From: a bacterium
GTDB taxonomy: Bacteria; Krumholzibacteriota; Krumholzibacteriia; LZORAL124-64-63
Assembly: GCA_016712675.1 (NCBI GenBank)
Contig: JADJQR010000001.1
Coordinates: 3,658,001-3,722,000 of the forward strand
Direction of reading: 5' to 3'
Length of the DNA stretch: 64,000 nucleotides
A model generated the notes under the pieces. That model did no database searches, was not told the origin of the DNA, and worked only from the letters and a program-made list of their open reading frames with translations. Shown one piece after another: positions 27,901-35,295 of this stretch (position 1 is the first letter of the stretch; each line of letters begins with the position of its first letter). The position numbers and the translations under genes were made by a program.

Positions 27901-28519
27901 CATCCTGCGCGCCGAGCGCGACGGCGTGCGGCCGGCGTTGCAGGCCGACCTGGCGGCGATCTACTTCCGCATCCGCGGCGGGCTGGGCTTCGCCAAGGAC
28001 GTGGCCGAGTACGGCGCCTTCCCTGCCGACCCCTACTCGCATACGCCGCCGGACGGCGGCGCCCGCCAACCGGGCATGACCGGACAGGTGAAGGAGGAGA
28101 TCCTCACCCGCCTGGGCGAACTGGGCGTGCGCGTGGAGGCGGGCCGCATCGCCTTCCGCCCGCTGCTGCTGCGCGACGACGAGTTCCTGGACCGCACCGC
28201 CGTGCTGCGCGGATTCACGCTGGCCGGCGAGGATTGCGCCGTGCCGCTGGAGCCGGGCATGCTCGCCTTCACGCACTGCCAGGTGCCGGTCGTCTACCGG
28301 CGCGTGGACGGGCCGGCGCGCGTGCGCGTGACCGATGCGGACGACGCGGTGGCCGAGGCGGCCGGCAACACGCTGAGCGCGCGCGACAGCGCCGACCTGC
28401 TGGCCCGCAGCGGCCGCCTGCGCCGCATCGACGTCGATGTGCCGGCCGCGACGCTGCTGGCGGCACCCGCGCGCGCCCGCGGCGCCACGCCGCCGCCGGC
28501 CGGCGGCCGGGATCGCTGA
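24962..28519 (+). CDS. GH149-like beta-1,3-glucan phosphorylase
   Basis: Predicted to cleave beta-1,3-oligoglucan with phosphate, giving glucose-1-phosphate and saving ATP. The 1185-residue product lacks a signal peptide, so it is cytoplasmic. The N-terminal beta-sandwich shows GYHRLAPFLMTLASDTDLWM, SGGGLTAGR and ALFPYRTVDQ. The (alpha/alpha)6 barrel has NYEGNWRDIFQNWEAL, GYWGDHQLIYL (Asp542) and QRPEWNDANNALGG, whose Asp663 matches the general acid of the related GH94 'WND' motif. The size and motifs fit GH149 better than the shorter GH94 or GH161. AGGAG precedes ATG 24962. It sits between a secreted binding protein and a GH16-like gene, which fits a laminarin pathway. Confidence 0.75.
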   Translation: MKGRLAPNPATTSTGAPPQGAPVGDFLVHDGEECHRIAGYHRLAPFLMTLASDTDLWMFITSGGGLTAGRVDPDGALFPYRTVDQLHDAHHHTGPVTLIRVERPGASPVLWEPFGRDGDDDPAVERFLLKNTVGNRLTFVETDRDLGLSFRYSWAACDAFGWVRTAVLEDAGGGPARLAVLDGLRNVLPFGAPLALYQTASTLVDAYKRSEVDAATGMGLFTLSAGITDRAEALESLRANTVWCCGPGDFRVHLSAAAITAFRQGRQPSEECELCGARGNYLLSFAHDLADGGRLSWRLAGDTGRDHVQVAALREQLRRTPDDDTAAGLAAIVDGALQAARENLRRNVASADGVQLTARREAWTHHFANVLFNNMRGGVFWRNHDVPIDDLVRFLRQRQPAVAERHGARLAALPAVLTIDQLYAAARAAGDPDLERLCFEYLPLHFGRRHGDPSRPWNRFAIRTRGAGGERELNYEGNWRDIFQNWEALAASFPAFLPGLVAKFVNASTVDGFNPYRLTRDGVDWEVASPDDPWGNIGYWGDHQLIYLLKLLEALDRHEPGRLESLLEAEVFSYAEVPYRLRPYERIVADPRDTIVFDAERQARIVARVEAMGSDGKLVQSSAGDVHHATLAEKLLVPTLSKLSNLVPGGGIWMNTQRPEWNDANNALGGGGVSVVTLCYLRRHLAFMAGLFARAGQGNPVVAEEVADWFEGVLSALAATAGDAAPVAADPRARRALLDRLGAAFTAYRETVYDHGFRGRRAVPAARVVALCEAALRHVDAGIAANRREDGLYHAYNLLDLEGDQARLGRLPEMLEGQVAVLSAGVLDAAASLSVVERLFDSALYRPDQHSFLLYPARRLPGYLARNVVPEAPALAVPLVTELLAAQETSLLARDADGVLRFDGSFGNARDLSAALDTLGAQERWRGAVARDRDAVLDLFEAVFRHHAFTGRSGAMYGYEGLGCIYWHMVAKLLLATQEVILRAERDGVRPALQADLAAIYFRIRGGLGFAKDVAEYGAFPADPYSHTPPDGGARQPGMTGQVKEEILTRLGELGVRVEAGRIAFRPLLLRDDEFLDRTAVLRGFTLAGEDCAVPLEPGMLAFTHCQVPVVYRRVDGPARVRVTDADDAVAEAAGNTLSARDSADLLARSGRLRRIDVDVPAATLLAAPARARGATPPPAGGRDR

Positions 28520-30132
28520 TGCGCTTCTGGCCGCAGCGCGGGCTCGTCTTGCTGGCCGTGGTCCTGGCCGCGCTGGCGGGCGCGCGGCCCGCACCGGCGC
28601 AGTGCATCCTGGCCAACCCCAGCTTCGAACTGCTCGGCTCCGGCGGCGCCACCTTCGGCGGCTGGAACCAGTTCGGTCGCGTCGGCTCGACCACCATCGC
28701 CGACCACGGCGGCCGCGCCGCGCGCCTGCTGGGGCAGAACCTGGGCGGCTGGGACGTGTCCGGCGTCTGGCAGGCGCAGGACTGCGCGCCCGGCGAAGCC
28801 TGGGAGATCACCGGGCACGTCAGGCACCCGTCCTGGAAGCCGCTGAACGGGTCGTGCGCGGCCATCGTCAACGTCGAGTGGCGGGACGCGGCCGGCGGTC
28901 TCATCAGCTACGAATCGTTCAACGTGGCAGACGCCGCGACACCCGTCGACACCTGGTCGGCGTTCACGCTGGCCAGCCCGGGCGCGCCGGCCGGCACGGC
29001 CACCGCGCGCCTGGTGCTCGGCGTGCTGCAGGCCCCCGGCAGTCCCGAACCGGAAGCATGGTTCGACCAGGTCACCTTCGGCAGCACGACGCCGCCCACG
29101 CTCGAGCAGGTGCAGTGGAACGATTTCCCCGGCGGCACCACGCTTCAGTTCAGCGGCCGCACCTGGCGCGTCAAGGGACCCGGCTGGTACGGACCCGGCG
29201 ACAACTACTTCAGCAACCTCAGCGACCGCGTCTGGGTCGATGGCGGCGGCAACCTGCACCTGACGGTCAAGCGCTACGGCAGCACCTGGAACTGCACCGA
29301 GGTGGTGGCCCAGGAGGCGCTGGGCTATGGCGACTACATCGTGACGACCGTCGGGCGCCTGGACCTGCTGGACCCGCAGGTGGTGCTGGGCCTGTTCCTC
29401 TGGGAATACGGCCCCTGCTGGAGCGACGGCTACCTGTGGTGGAACCCGTACAACGAGGTGGACATCGAGTACAGCCGCTGGGGCAACCCGGCGCAGGACA
29501 TCGGGCAGTTCGTGGCGCAGCCATACGACTATCCGGGCAACCTCTCGCGCTTCGCCGCGACCTTCGGCGAGAGCGAGACCGTCAGCCACGCCATGCGCTG
29601 GTCGCGCAACAGGGTCGAGTACCGCGTCTGGCGCGGCGGCCCCGCCGACGAGGCGCCCGGCACCCTGATTGCCACCTGGACCTACACCGGCCCCCACGTG
29701 CCGCGGCCGGAGTCGCCGCGCCTGCACCTGAACCTGTGGAAGCTCACGGGCACCCCCGCCGCCAACCAGGAAGTGATCATCAGCGGCTTCCGGTTCTACC
29801 CCCTCGGAACGGTCGCGTCGGTCGACGATGACGCGCGCCCGTTGCCCTCCGCCCCGCCCGCCCACCTGCTGGGCGTGGCGCCCAACCCGTTCAACCCGCG
29901 CGTGACGGTGCGCTTCGCGACGGCGCGCGCGCTGGACGTGCGGCTCGAGGTCTACGACCTGGCCGGGCGCCTGGTGCGCACGCTGGAAGCCGGGTCCTTC
30001 CCTGCCGGCGAGCACGCCGTCCCGTGGGACGGACGCGACGACGCCGGGCGCGCGTCGGCGTCTGGCGTGTACCTGGTGCAGCTGCGGGGGGACGGGTTCG
30101 CCGAGACCGTGGAGGCGACGCTGGTCAGGTAG
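28519..30132 (+). CDS. Secreted GH16-like enzyme with N-terminal CBM and C-terminal FlgD-type domain
   Basis: A 537-residue exported protein. The signal peptide (1-27, APAQC) leads to a CBM4/16-like jelly roll (about 30-190, CILANPSFELLGSGG). A concanavalin-fold domain (about 200-430) carries a GH16-style acidic motif NEVDIEYSRWG (E-x-D-x-E spacing), WGLFLWEYG-like strands and a final ISGFRFYPL strand. The C-terminal FlgD-type module (LLGVAPNPFNPRVTVRF to ETVEATLVR) follows. The catalytic motif is shorter than the usual ExDxxE, so it may belong to a divergent GH16 subgroup or a binding protein. Its ATG overlaps the phosphorylase stop (TGATG), placing it last in the operon. Confidence 0.72.
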   Translation: MRFWPQRGLVLLAVVLAALAGARPAPAQCILANPSFELLGSGGATFGGWNQFGRVGSTTIADHGGRAARLLGQNLGGWDVSGVWQAQDCAPGEAWEITGHVRHPSWKPLNGSCAAIVNVEWRDAAGGLISYESFNVADAATPVDTWSAFTLASPGAPAGTATARLVLGVLQAPGSPEPEAWFDQVTFGSTTPPTLEQVQWNDFPGGTTLQFSGRTWRVKGPGWYGPGDNYFSNLSDRVWVDGGGNLHLTVKRYGSTWNCTEVVAQEALGYGDYIVTTVGRLDLLDPQVVLGLFLWEYGPCWSDGYLWWNPYNEVDIEYSRWGNPAQDIGQFVAQPYDYPGNLSRFAATFGESETVSHAMRWSRNRVEYRVWRGGPADEAPGTLIATWTYTGPHVPRPESPRLHLNLWKLTGTPAANQEVIISGFRFYPLGTVASVDDDARPLPSAPPAHLLGVAPNPFNPRVTVRFATARALDVRLEVYDLAGRLVRTLEAGSFPAGEHAVPWDGRDDAGRASASGVYLVQLRGDGFAETVEATLVR

Positions 30133-30153
30133 CGGGCTCCCGGAGATCCCGCT
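30131..30153 (+). terminator. Weak hairpin after the glucan operon
   Basis: AGCGGG (30131-30136) pairs with CCCGCT (30148-30153), with a short inner CTC/GAG pairing. It begins in the stop codon of the GH16-like gene. No T-tract. Confidence 0.35.
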
Positions 30154-30259
30154 CTCGGTCCGAAGAATCCGCAGGCGCCATCCCGGCCGGCGCCTTACCA
30201 TGGCCCGACGTTCGCGTCGTGCATGGACCCTGACCGCGGGTGCCGCCGGAGGCATCTTC

Positions 30260-31228
30260 TTGCCGCTGCAGATCCTGGTCATCGTCGTTGCGCTCGGCGG
30301 CATCACGCTCGGGGCCGAGCTCCTGGTGCGCGGCGCCTCGCGCCTGGCGCTGCGCGCGGGGGTCTCGTCACTGTTCGTCGGCCTGACGATCGTCGGGTTC
30401 GGCACCTCGTCGCCCGAGCTGGGGGCCAGCCTGACCGCGACCCTGCGCCAGTCCTCCGACGTGGCCCTGGGCAACGTCGTCGGCTCGAACCTGTTCAACA
30501 TCGGCGTCATCCTGGGGCTGACCGCACTCCTGCAGCCGATCCGCGTGCAGCTGTCGGCGGTGCGGCGGGACCTGCTGGTGGCCATCGGCGCCGCTTTGGT
30601 GCCGTGGCTGGCGCTGCCGTTCGGCGGCTTCATCCCGCGGCCGGTCGGGTTCGTCCTGGTGGCACTGCTGGTGGCGTATATCGTCGCCGCCTACCGCCAG
30701 GCGCGACGGACCACGGCGGCCGAGGCGCAACTGGTCGAGCAGATCATGCCGCCCGAGTTGAAGGCGGCACGCGGCGCTGCGCTCCGCGATGTCCTGCTGG
30801 TCGTGGCCGGGCTGGCGCTGCTGGTGAGCGGTTCACGGGGATTCGTCGACGCCGCGATCACCATCGCGCGGCAGGTCGGCTGGTCGGAACTGGTCATCGG
30901 CCTGACGCTGGTCTCGGCCGGCACGTCGCTGCCGGAGCTGGTGACGTCGCTGGTGGCCATGCGGCGCGGCAACACCGACATCGCCGTCGGCAACGTCATC
31001 GGCTCGAACATCTTCAACGCCCTGGGCATCGCCGGCGTCTGCGCCGCGGTGTCCCCGCAGGCCGTCAACCACGCGCTGCTGGTGCGCGACACGCCGCTGA
31101 TGCTGATCGCCTCCCTGTCGCTGCTGCCGATCATGCGGACGGGCGGGCGCATCTCGCGCGTGGAGGGCGGCGCGCTGCTGGGGATCTACGTGGCATACGC
31201 GACCTACCTGATCGTCAGCGGAAGCTGA
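30260..31228 (+). CDS. Calcium/sodium antiporter, CaCA family (YrbG/CaxA-like)
   Basis: Inner-membrane exchanger that swaps Ca2+ for Na+ or H+. About ten hydrophobic helices form two homologous halves, each with the ion-binding alpha repeat: GFGTSSPELGASL with GNVVGSNLFN in the first, and SAGTSLPELVTSL with GNVIGSNIFN in the second. A hydrophilic loop (QARRTTAAEAQLVEQ) separates them. TTG 30260 is preferred because GGAGG lies seven bases upstream and the protein then starts directly in the first helix, as relatives do; an ATG at 30200 would add 20 basic residues without a ribosome site. It looks unrelated to the glucan genes upstream. Confidence 0.9.
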   Translation: MPLQILVIVVALGGITLGAELLVRGASRLALRAGVSSLFVGLTIVGFGTSSPELGASLTATLRQSSDVALGNVVGSNLFNIGVILGLTALLQPIRVQLSAVRRDLLVAIGAALVPWLALPFGGFIPRPVGFVLVALLVAYIVAAYRQARRTTAAEAQLVEQIMPPELKAARGAALRDVLLVVAGLALLVSGSRGFVDAAITIARQVGWSELVIGLTLVSAGTSLPELVTSLVAMRRGNTDIAVGNVIGSNIFNALGIAGVCAAVSPQAVNHALLVRDTPLMLIASLSLLPIMRTGGRISRVEGGALLGIYVAYATYLIVSGS

Positions 31229-31282
31229 GGGCCCCGCCGGGCGAGGCAGCCGCAGGCGGCGGGTGGTTCGCGATCGGGAGCT

Positions 31283-34060
31283 TCATTCCCCACCGAGCTC
31301 CCGCCGCAGCGCACCCACCGCGAGTGTCGTCGTGTCCCCGATCACGGCGAACGCACCGTCGGCCGTCGCGAAGAGGCGGGGCGCCCGCTCGGCGAGAAGG
31401 TCCGTACGCAACGTGCACAGGTCGGCCAGGGGCTGCGATGGCACGCCACCACGCGGCGCCGATTCGAGCAGGTGAGCGAGCATCCCCTCGATACCGGCAA
31501 GCTCCTCGATCTGCGGCCCGAGCATCTCCATCCGCGCCCGGGCCTCTTCGTGCCGGTCGATGGGGCGCGACGCCAATCCGTCCAGCTGCCCACGCACCAG
31601 CGAAACGACGCTTTCGATCGCATGCGTCGGCGCACCGACACGCACCCAGGGCAAGGTCAGGGGTCCCACCAGCATCGGCGCGACCACGACGGCCAGCGAG
31701 TCGATGCCAGCAGCCCTGGCTGCGCTCTCCAGGCGCGACGAGATCACGCGGGAGAGCACGCGCAGATCCGTCGTCGTGAGTCCGTCCGTGACGTCAGGAG
31801 TGCAGCCGCCGCCCAGGAACAGCGCGGCAGCCACGTCGGGCACCGGATAGTGGACGACGAGACCGGTGCCGCCGCCGCGCGCGGCCGGCATCGGCCCCGG
31901 CTTCGCCGGCAAGTCGGACGTCCGCGCAAGGCGAGCAATCGGCTTCGCCAGCACGGCGGCAACGTCCTGATCAGCCAGATCCCCGACGACGAAGAATTCG
32001 AGATCCTGGTCTCCCACGAGGCCGGCCAGCATGCGTTCAGCGTCGCCGACCGTCCAATCGCGCAGGACCGCCGTCGTGGGCCGGCACCATGCAGCGAGTG
32101 GACTGCCGGGGCCGTGGACACGCTCGAGGCACGCGATGGCGGCACGGTTGTGGGCTTCACCGGCATTCTCGCCGGTCCACCTCTGGCTCGCATCCTGGAG
32201 GAGCCGCAGTGCCTCCGCGTTGAGGCTCGTCACCTCAAGGCGCTTGCACAGGTCGGCGACGACCAGCGGCAGTTCGGTGCCAAGCCCCTCGGCCGTGATG
32301 GCAAGGGACCCCGGCGTCAGCGCGATGGTCGTGGCGGACCCCGGTTGGTACCCCCGCGGCGCCTTCGCCGAACCGCGGGTGCCATAGCCCAGATTGGCAA
32401 GCACCTCGAGGAGCACCAGGCGCTCGGCCGACTGCTGGCGCTTCTTGCCGGCGAAATCCGGCGCGAAGTTCCGCACCGCTCCGACCTGGACGCGGTCACC
32501 GCGCATCGGCACCACGCCCACGGTACGGCCGTCCGGCAGCGGGACCGTGGAGAGCGTCGGCAAGGCCAGTCGGGCCGCTGCAGCCAGCAACGACTCGATG
32601 CGTTCGGCAGCCAGTCCGCTTCCTTCCCTCTGATCTCCCAGATAGGGATTGATCTCCAGCCGCCGGTGGAGGCGGATGGTTGCAAGCCAGGGATCGCGCG
32701 GCGGTCGCGCCACGGCCATAGCGACATGAGCCCTCTCGCGGGTGAAATGCTCCGCGAAGTACGTCGCCACCGTGCCGTGGGGAAGCGAGTCCATGAGTGC
32801 GGCCAGTGCTTCCGGCTCTGGCGTCAAGCGGCCCGTCGCCAGACGCTGGGCCAGCCAGCGGGAGCGGGCCAAGGGGTCTGCCACGCGCTCCCGGAATTTG
32901 TGCATGCCGGCACGGCGGTTCCGCTCGAACGTCCATTCGTCGGCGACGTTGAATAGCAACCGACGCGTCTGGTCCCAGAACTGCGTCACGGCGCGCTGAG
33001 CACCATCGGCAGCCCCGCCGCCTCGCGTCCATTCGCCGCGGATGTGAAGGGTCAGCAGGGCTTCATCGCCGTGGAAGCTCAACTGCGGATCCCCGCTCTC
33101 CCTGGCCATGATCGCGGCCGCCAAATGCGACAGCGCCAGTTCCTGGTCACTGCGGCAAGGCAGGCGGAATCCTACCGCCAGGTGATCGCTCTGGATCTCG
33201 GCGTCCACCGTCCACGGCTCGCGCGGGGCCGGCAGCGGCGGCAGTGCGATCGGCTCGGGCGCCGGATCGGCCGCCACGATCTGGCCCAGGCTCGCTGCCG
33301 CCAGCTCCACCACCTGCGCCGGATCGACGGGTCCGGCGACCAGGACGCACGTCCGCTCGGGCCGCAGGCCCACCGCCAGGAATCGTTCGACGTCCTCCAG
33401 CGTGATCGCGCGGATCTCGTCAGGATCGCCGAGCAGCGGGTCGCCTGCCGCTGCGCCGTCGCCGTAGGCCAGGGCCATGACCCGAAGGCCGATCGCGGCG
33501 GCCGGCAGCTCAACGTGGTACAGGTTGAACTCGCCCAGGACGCGCCGCCGTTCGCGATCCAGATCCGCCGGCTCCGGCCGCAGGCGAACCAGGCGCTCGG
33601 CTTCGAGCGCCAGCGCCGCCCCGAGCCGGGATGGCAGACAGGTGTCCTGGATGTGGATACCCTGGAGCGATGTCGTCGCCTGGAAGGTCCCGCCGTTCAG
33701 CAGGAGCGAGTCCAGCAGGCTGCCTCTGGGCGCCCCGACCGAGGAGGCAAACAGCAGGTGCTCGCACAGGTGGATCAGCCCGGGCCGGGCCTCGATGCGG
33801 ATCGGCTCGATGTACACATCGATGCTCACCATGGCATGGGCAGGCCGCGGCAGGACCACAAGCTTCATGCCGTTGGGGAACGTCGTCACGACGGCCTCGT
33901 CAGGGACCGGCGTCACCTCGATGGAGGTACCGGTGGCGGCCCGACCGATCGTCACCAGCGCGACGACGGCGCACGCCACCCCGACGGCGCACAACCGGCT
34001 GCGACGATGCGCGGGCCGTTGCCGCGCCTTCCACACCTGCCGACCTTCGGTTCCGCGCAC
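31283..34060 (-). CDS. M16-family (insulinase/pitrilysin-like) zinc peptidase
   Basis: A 925-residue double-length M16 peptidase with an N-terminal hydrophobic anchor or signal (LCAVGVACAVVALVTIG). The active half has the inverted zinc motif HLCEH (His97, Glu100, His101) and the third ligand Glu177 in RRRVLGEFNL, 76 residues after Glu100, as in the family. The second half lacks a zinc motif and would close the clamshell, as in M16A/M16B fusions. GTG 34060 is chosen because a GGGGGAGGGGG site lies next to it and the signal then starts about 20 residues in. Probably periplasmic; substrates are likely peptides. It is transcribed alone. Confidence 0.85.
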   Translation of the reverse strand: MRGTEGRQVWKARQRPAHRRSRLCAVGVACAVVALVTIGRAATGTSIEVTPVPDEAVVTTFPNGMKLVVLPRPAHAMVSIDVYIEPIRIEARPGLIHLCEHLLFASSVGAPRGSLLDSLLLNGGTFQATTSLQGIHIQDTCLPSRLGAALALEAERLVRLRPEPADLDRERRRVLGEFNLYHVELPAAAIGLRVMALAYGDGAAAGDPLLGDPDEIRAITLEDVERFLAVGLRPERTCVLVAGPVDPAQVVELAAASLGQIVAADPAPEPIALPPLPAPREPWTVDAEIQSDHLAVGFRLPCRSDQELALSHLAAAIMARESGDPQLSFHGDEALLTLHIRGEWTRGGGAADGAQRAVTQFWDQTRRLLFNVADEWTFERNRRAGMHKFRERVADPLARSRWLAQRLATGRLTPEPEALAALMDSLPHGTVATYFAEHFTRERAHVAMAVARPPRDPWLATIRLHRRLEINPYLGDQREGSGLAAERIESLLAAAARLALPTLSTVPLPDGRTVGVVPMRGDRVQVGAVRNFAPDFAGKKRQQSAERLVLLEVLANLGYGTRGSAKAPRGYQPGSATTIALTPGSLAITAEGLGTELPLVVADLCKRLEVTSLNAEALRLLQDASQRWTGENAGEAHNRAAIACLERVHGPGSPLAAWCRPTTAVLRDWTVGDAERMLAGLVGDQDLEFFVVGDLADQDVAAVLAKPIARLARTSDLPAKPGPMPAARGGGTGLVVHYPVPDVAAALFLGGGCTPDVTDGLTTTDLRVLSRVISSRLESAARAAGIDSLAVVVAPMLVGPLTLPWVRVGAPTHAIESVVSLVRGQLDGLASRPIDRHEEARARMEMLGPQIEELAGIEGMLAHLLESAPRGGVPSQPLADLCTLRTDLLAERAPRLFATADGAFAVIGDTTTLAVGALRRELGGE

Positions 34061-34156
34061 CGCCCCCTCCCCCGGGTTCAGCCACGGACCTGATGGTGCC
34101 ATCGGCTGGCCGCACGTGTCAACGTGGCGGGACAGGGTGCTGCCGGAAGACGAAAC

Positions 34157-34184
34157 CGGCCGCGCCCCGTGGGGGACGCGGCCG
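34157..34184 (-). terminator. Hairpin terminator after the secreted-protein gene at 34207
   Basis: A 12-bp GC-rich stem (CGGCCGCG.CCCC with GGGG.CGCGGCCG, one G-U pair in the minus RNA) ends 22 bases past the stop; GUUUCGUCUU follows in the RNA as a poor U-tract. Confidence 0.55.
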
Positions 34185-34206
34185 ATTGGCTTGCAGGAAT
34201 CGCGAA

Positions 34207-34860
34207 CTAGCGGAACAGCGCCTTGACGCCGCCGAAGCTCTCGCTCTCGGTCGACACCGGGGTGTACGGAGCGATGACGATGTTGCCGTACGGCGCCACA
34301 TCGGTCACCCACACGTTCACGCCGATCATCTCGCAGCCCCACTGCACGTGGCGGGCGGGGTCATTGATCAGGGCCAGCGACACGGTGAAGTCGCCGCTGC
34401 TCGGCAGGTCGATCATCGTCTGGTTGAACGACGAGAAGTCGGGCGCGAAGTCGCGGACGAAGGCCTTGGCGACGTGCGCCGAGGTCAGCGTGCTCGCCAG
34501 CACGGTGCCGCTGAAATTCAGGGTCTGGCCGGCGAACGAGCCGTCATCCACCTGGGCGTAGCAGTCCGCGTACATGATCTTCTGGCCCACGCTGCCGGGG
34601 CCGCCGCTGGGCAGGTACCAATACGGATCGGGGTCGCCGATCGTGTTCGGGCTCAGGGTCAGGTTCGAGCCGGAGAACGTGGCCACCAGGTCGCCCATGC
34701 CCCAGCCGCTGCCCCACAGGTAGTTGTTGCCGAGGTCGTAGACGTTCATGTAGCCGTTGACGATCTGGGCCGGGTCGACCGTGACGTCCGCGGCCAGGAC
34801 GGAGCCGGCGCACAGGGCGCAGGCCAGCAGGGTGACGAGCACTTTCGCATTGAGGCGCAT
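34207..34860 (-). CDS. Secreted beta-rich protein with C-terminal ES-FG-KA-FR motif
   Basis: A 217-residue exported protein with a clear signal peptide (VLVTLLACALCAGSVLA). The body looks like a single beta-sandwich rich in Gly, Ser and aromatic residues (NNYLWGSGWGMGDLVATF, DPYWYLPSGGPG), compatible with a binding module, but I recognise no family. The final TESESFGGVKALFR echoes the end of the secreted protein at 17104. ATG 34860 has GAAAGG upstream. A promoter with a ROK-type operator lies about 270 bases upstream, which links it to the beta-glucan regulon. Confidence 0.68.
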   Translation of the reverse strand: MRLNAKVLVTLLACALCAGSVLAADVTVDPAQIVNGYMNVYDLGNNYLWGSGWGMGDLVATFSGSNLTLSPNTIGDPDPYWYLPSGGPGSVGQKIMYADCYAQVDDGSFAGQTLNFSGTVLASTLTSAHVAKAFVRDFAPDFSSFNQTMIDLPSSGDFTVSLALINDPARHVQWGCEMIGVNVWVTDVAPYGNIVIAPYTPVSTESESFGGVKALFR

Positions 34861-35125
34861 GTCTGGGGCCTTTCGTTGAGGACCTGGTTTGGCGATCTGG
34901 CCGGATGATGCGGCCCCGGCCGGCCGTCGAGATTCTGCTTCACCCCTGCGGCCTGAGTGCCGCAGCGGCGTTGTGATGGAATCCGTGAGGGGAGCGGCGA
35001 GTCTTTGAACCGGTATCCGGCCGCCGCGCATGCCTGCCGGCGCCCGGCCGATTCCTGCCCACGCGATGCTACCCGGGACGCGACCGGCGTGCGCAGGCGC
35101 GCGCCGACCCTCTGTCCCTGCCACC
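34861..35125. other. Long leader region, no gene seen
   Basis: This stretch lies between the operator-controlled promoter at 35126-35160 and ATG 34860 and would form a 5' leader of about 260 bases. I found no convincing ORF, riboswitch or terminator in it. Confidence 0.35.
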
Positions 35126-35160
35126 ATCATAAACTATGTTCGGTTTCCGAATCAAGTCAA
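35126..35160 (-). promoter_or_regulatory. Promoter with ROK-type operator upstream of the secreted-protein gene
   Basis: The operator half-sites ACTATGTTCG (35133-35142) and CGAATCAAGT (35148-35157) are five bases apart. On the minus strand two overlapping promoter readings exist: TTGATT (35155-35150), 18 bases, TATGAT (35131-35126); or TTGACT (35160-35155), 18 bases, TAGTTT (35136-35131). The operator covers the spacer of both. Confidence 0.6.
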
Positions 35161-35295
35161 AAACAGAGACTCAGGCGACAAATTTCCACACCATGGCCGT
35201 CGACAAAAGGGCCGGGGCGCAGAATTGCGCACCGATCTCATAAATTACTAATAAACAACAAGTTGCACGCGCAGCCAAGATCGCATGCCGGAGCC
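35161..35295. other. AT-rich intergenic segment
   Basis: Short gap between the 3' end of the ADP-ribosylglycohydrolase gene and the operator. It is AT-richer than its surroundings (around 35220-35265) and holds no recognisable gene or hairpin terminator. Confidence 0.3.

Noticed and set aside
24707-28594. 1295-residue minus-strand open frame
   Set aside because: Antisense shadow of the phosphorylase gene; no motifs or ribosome site.
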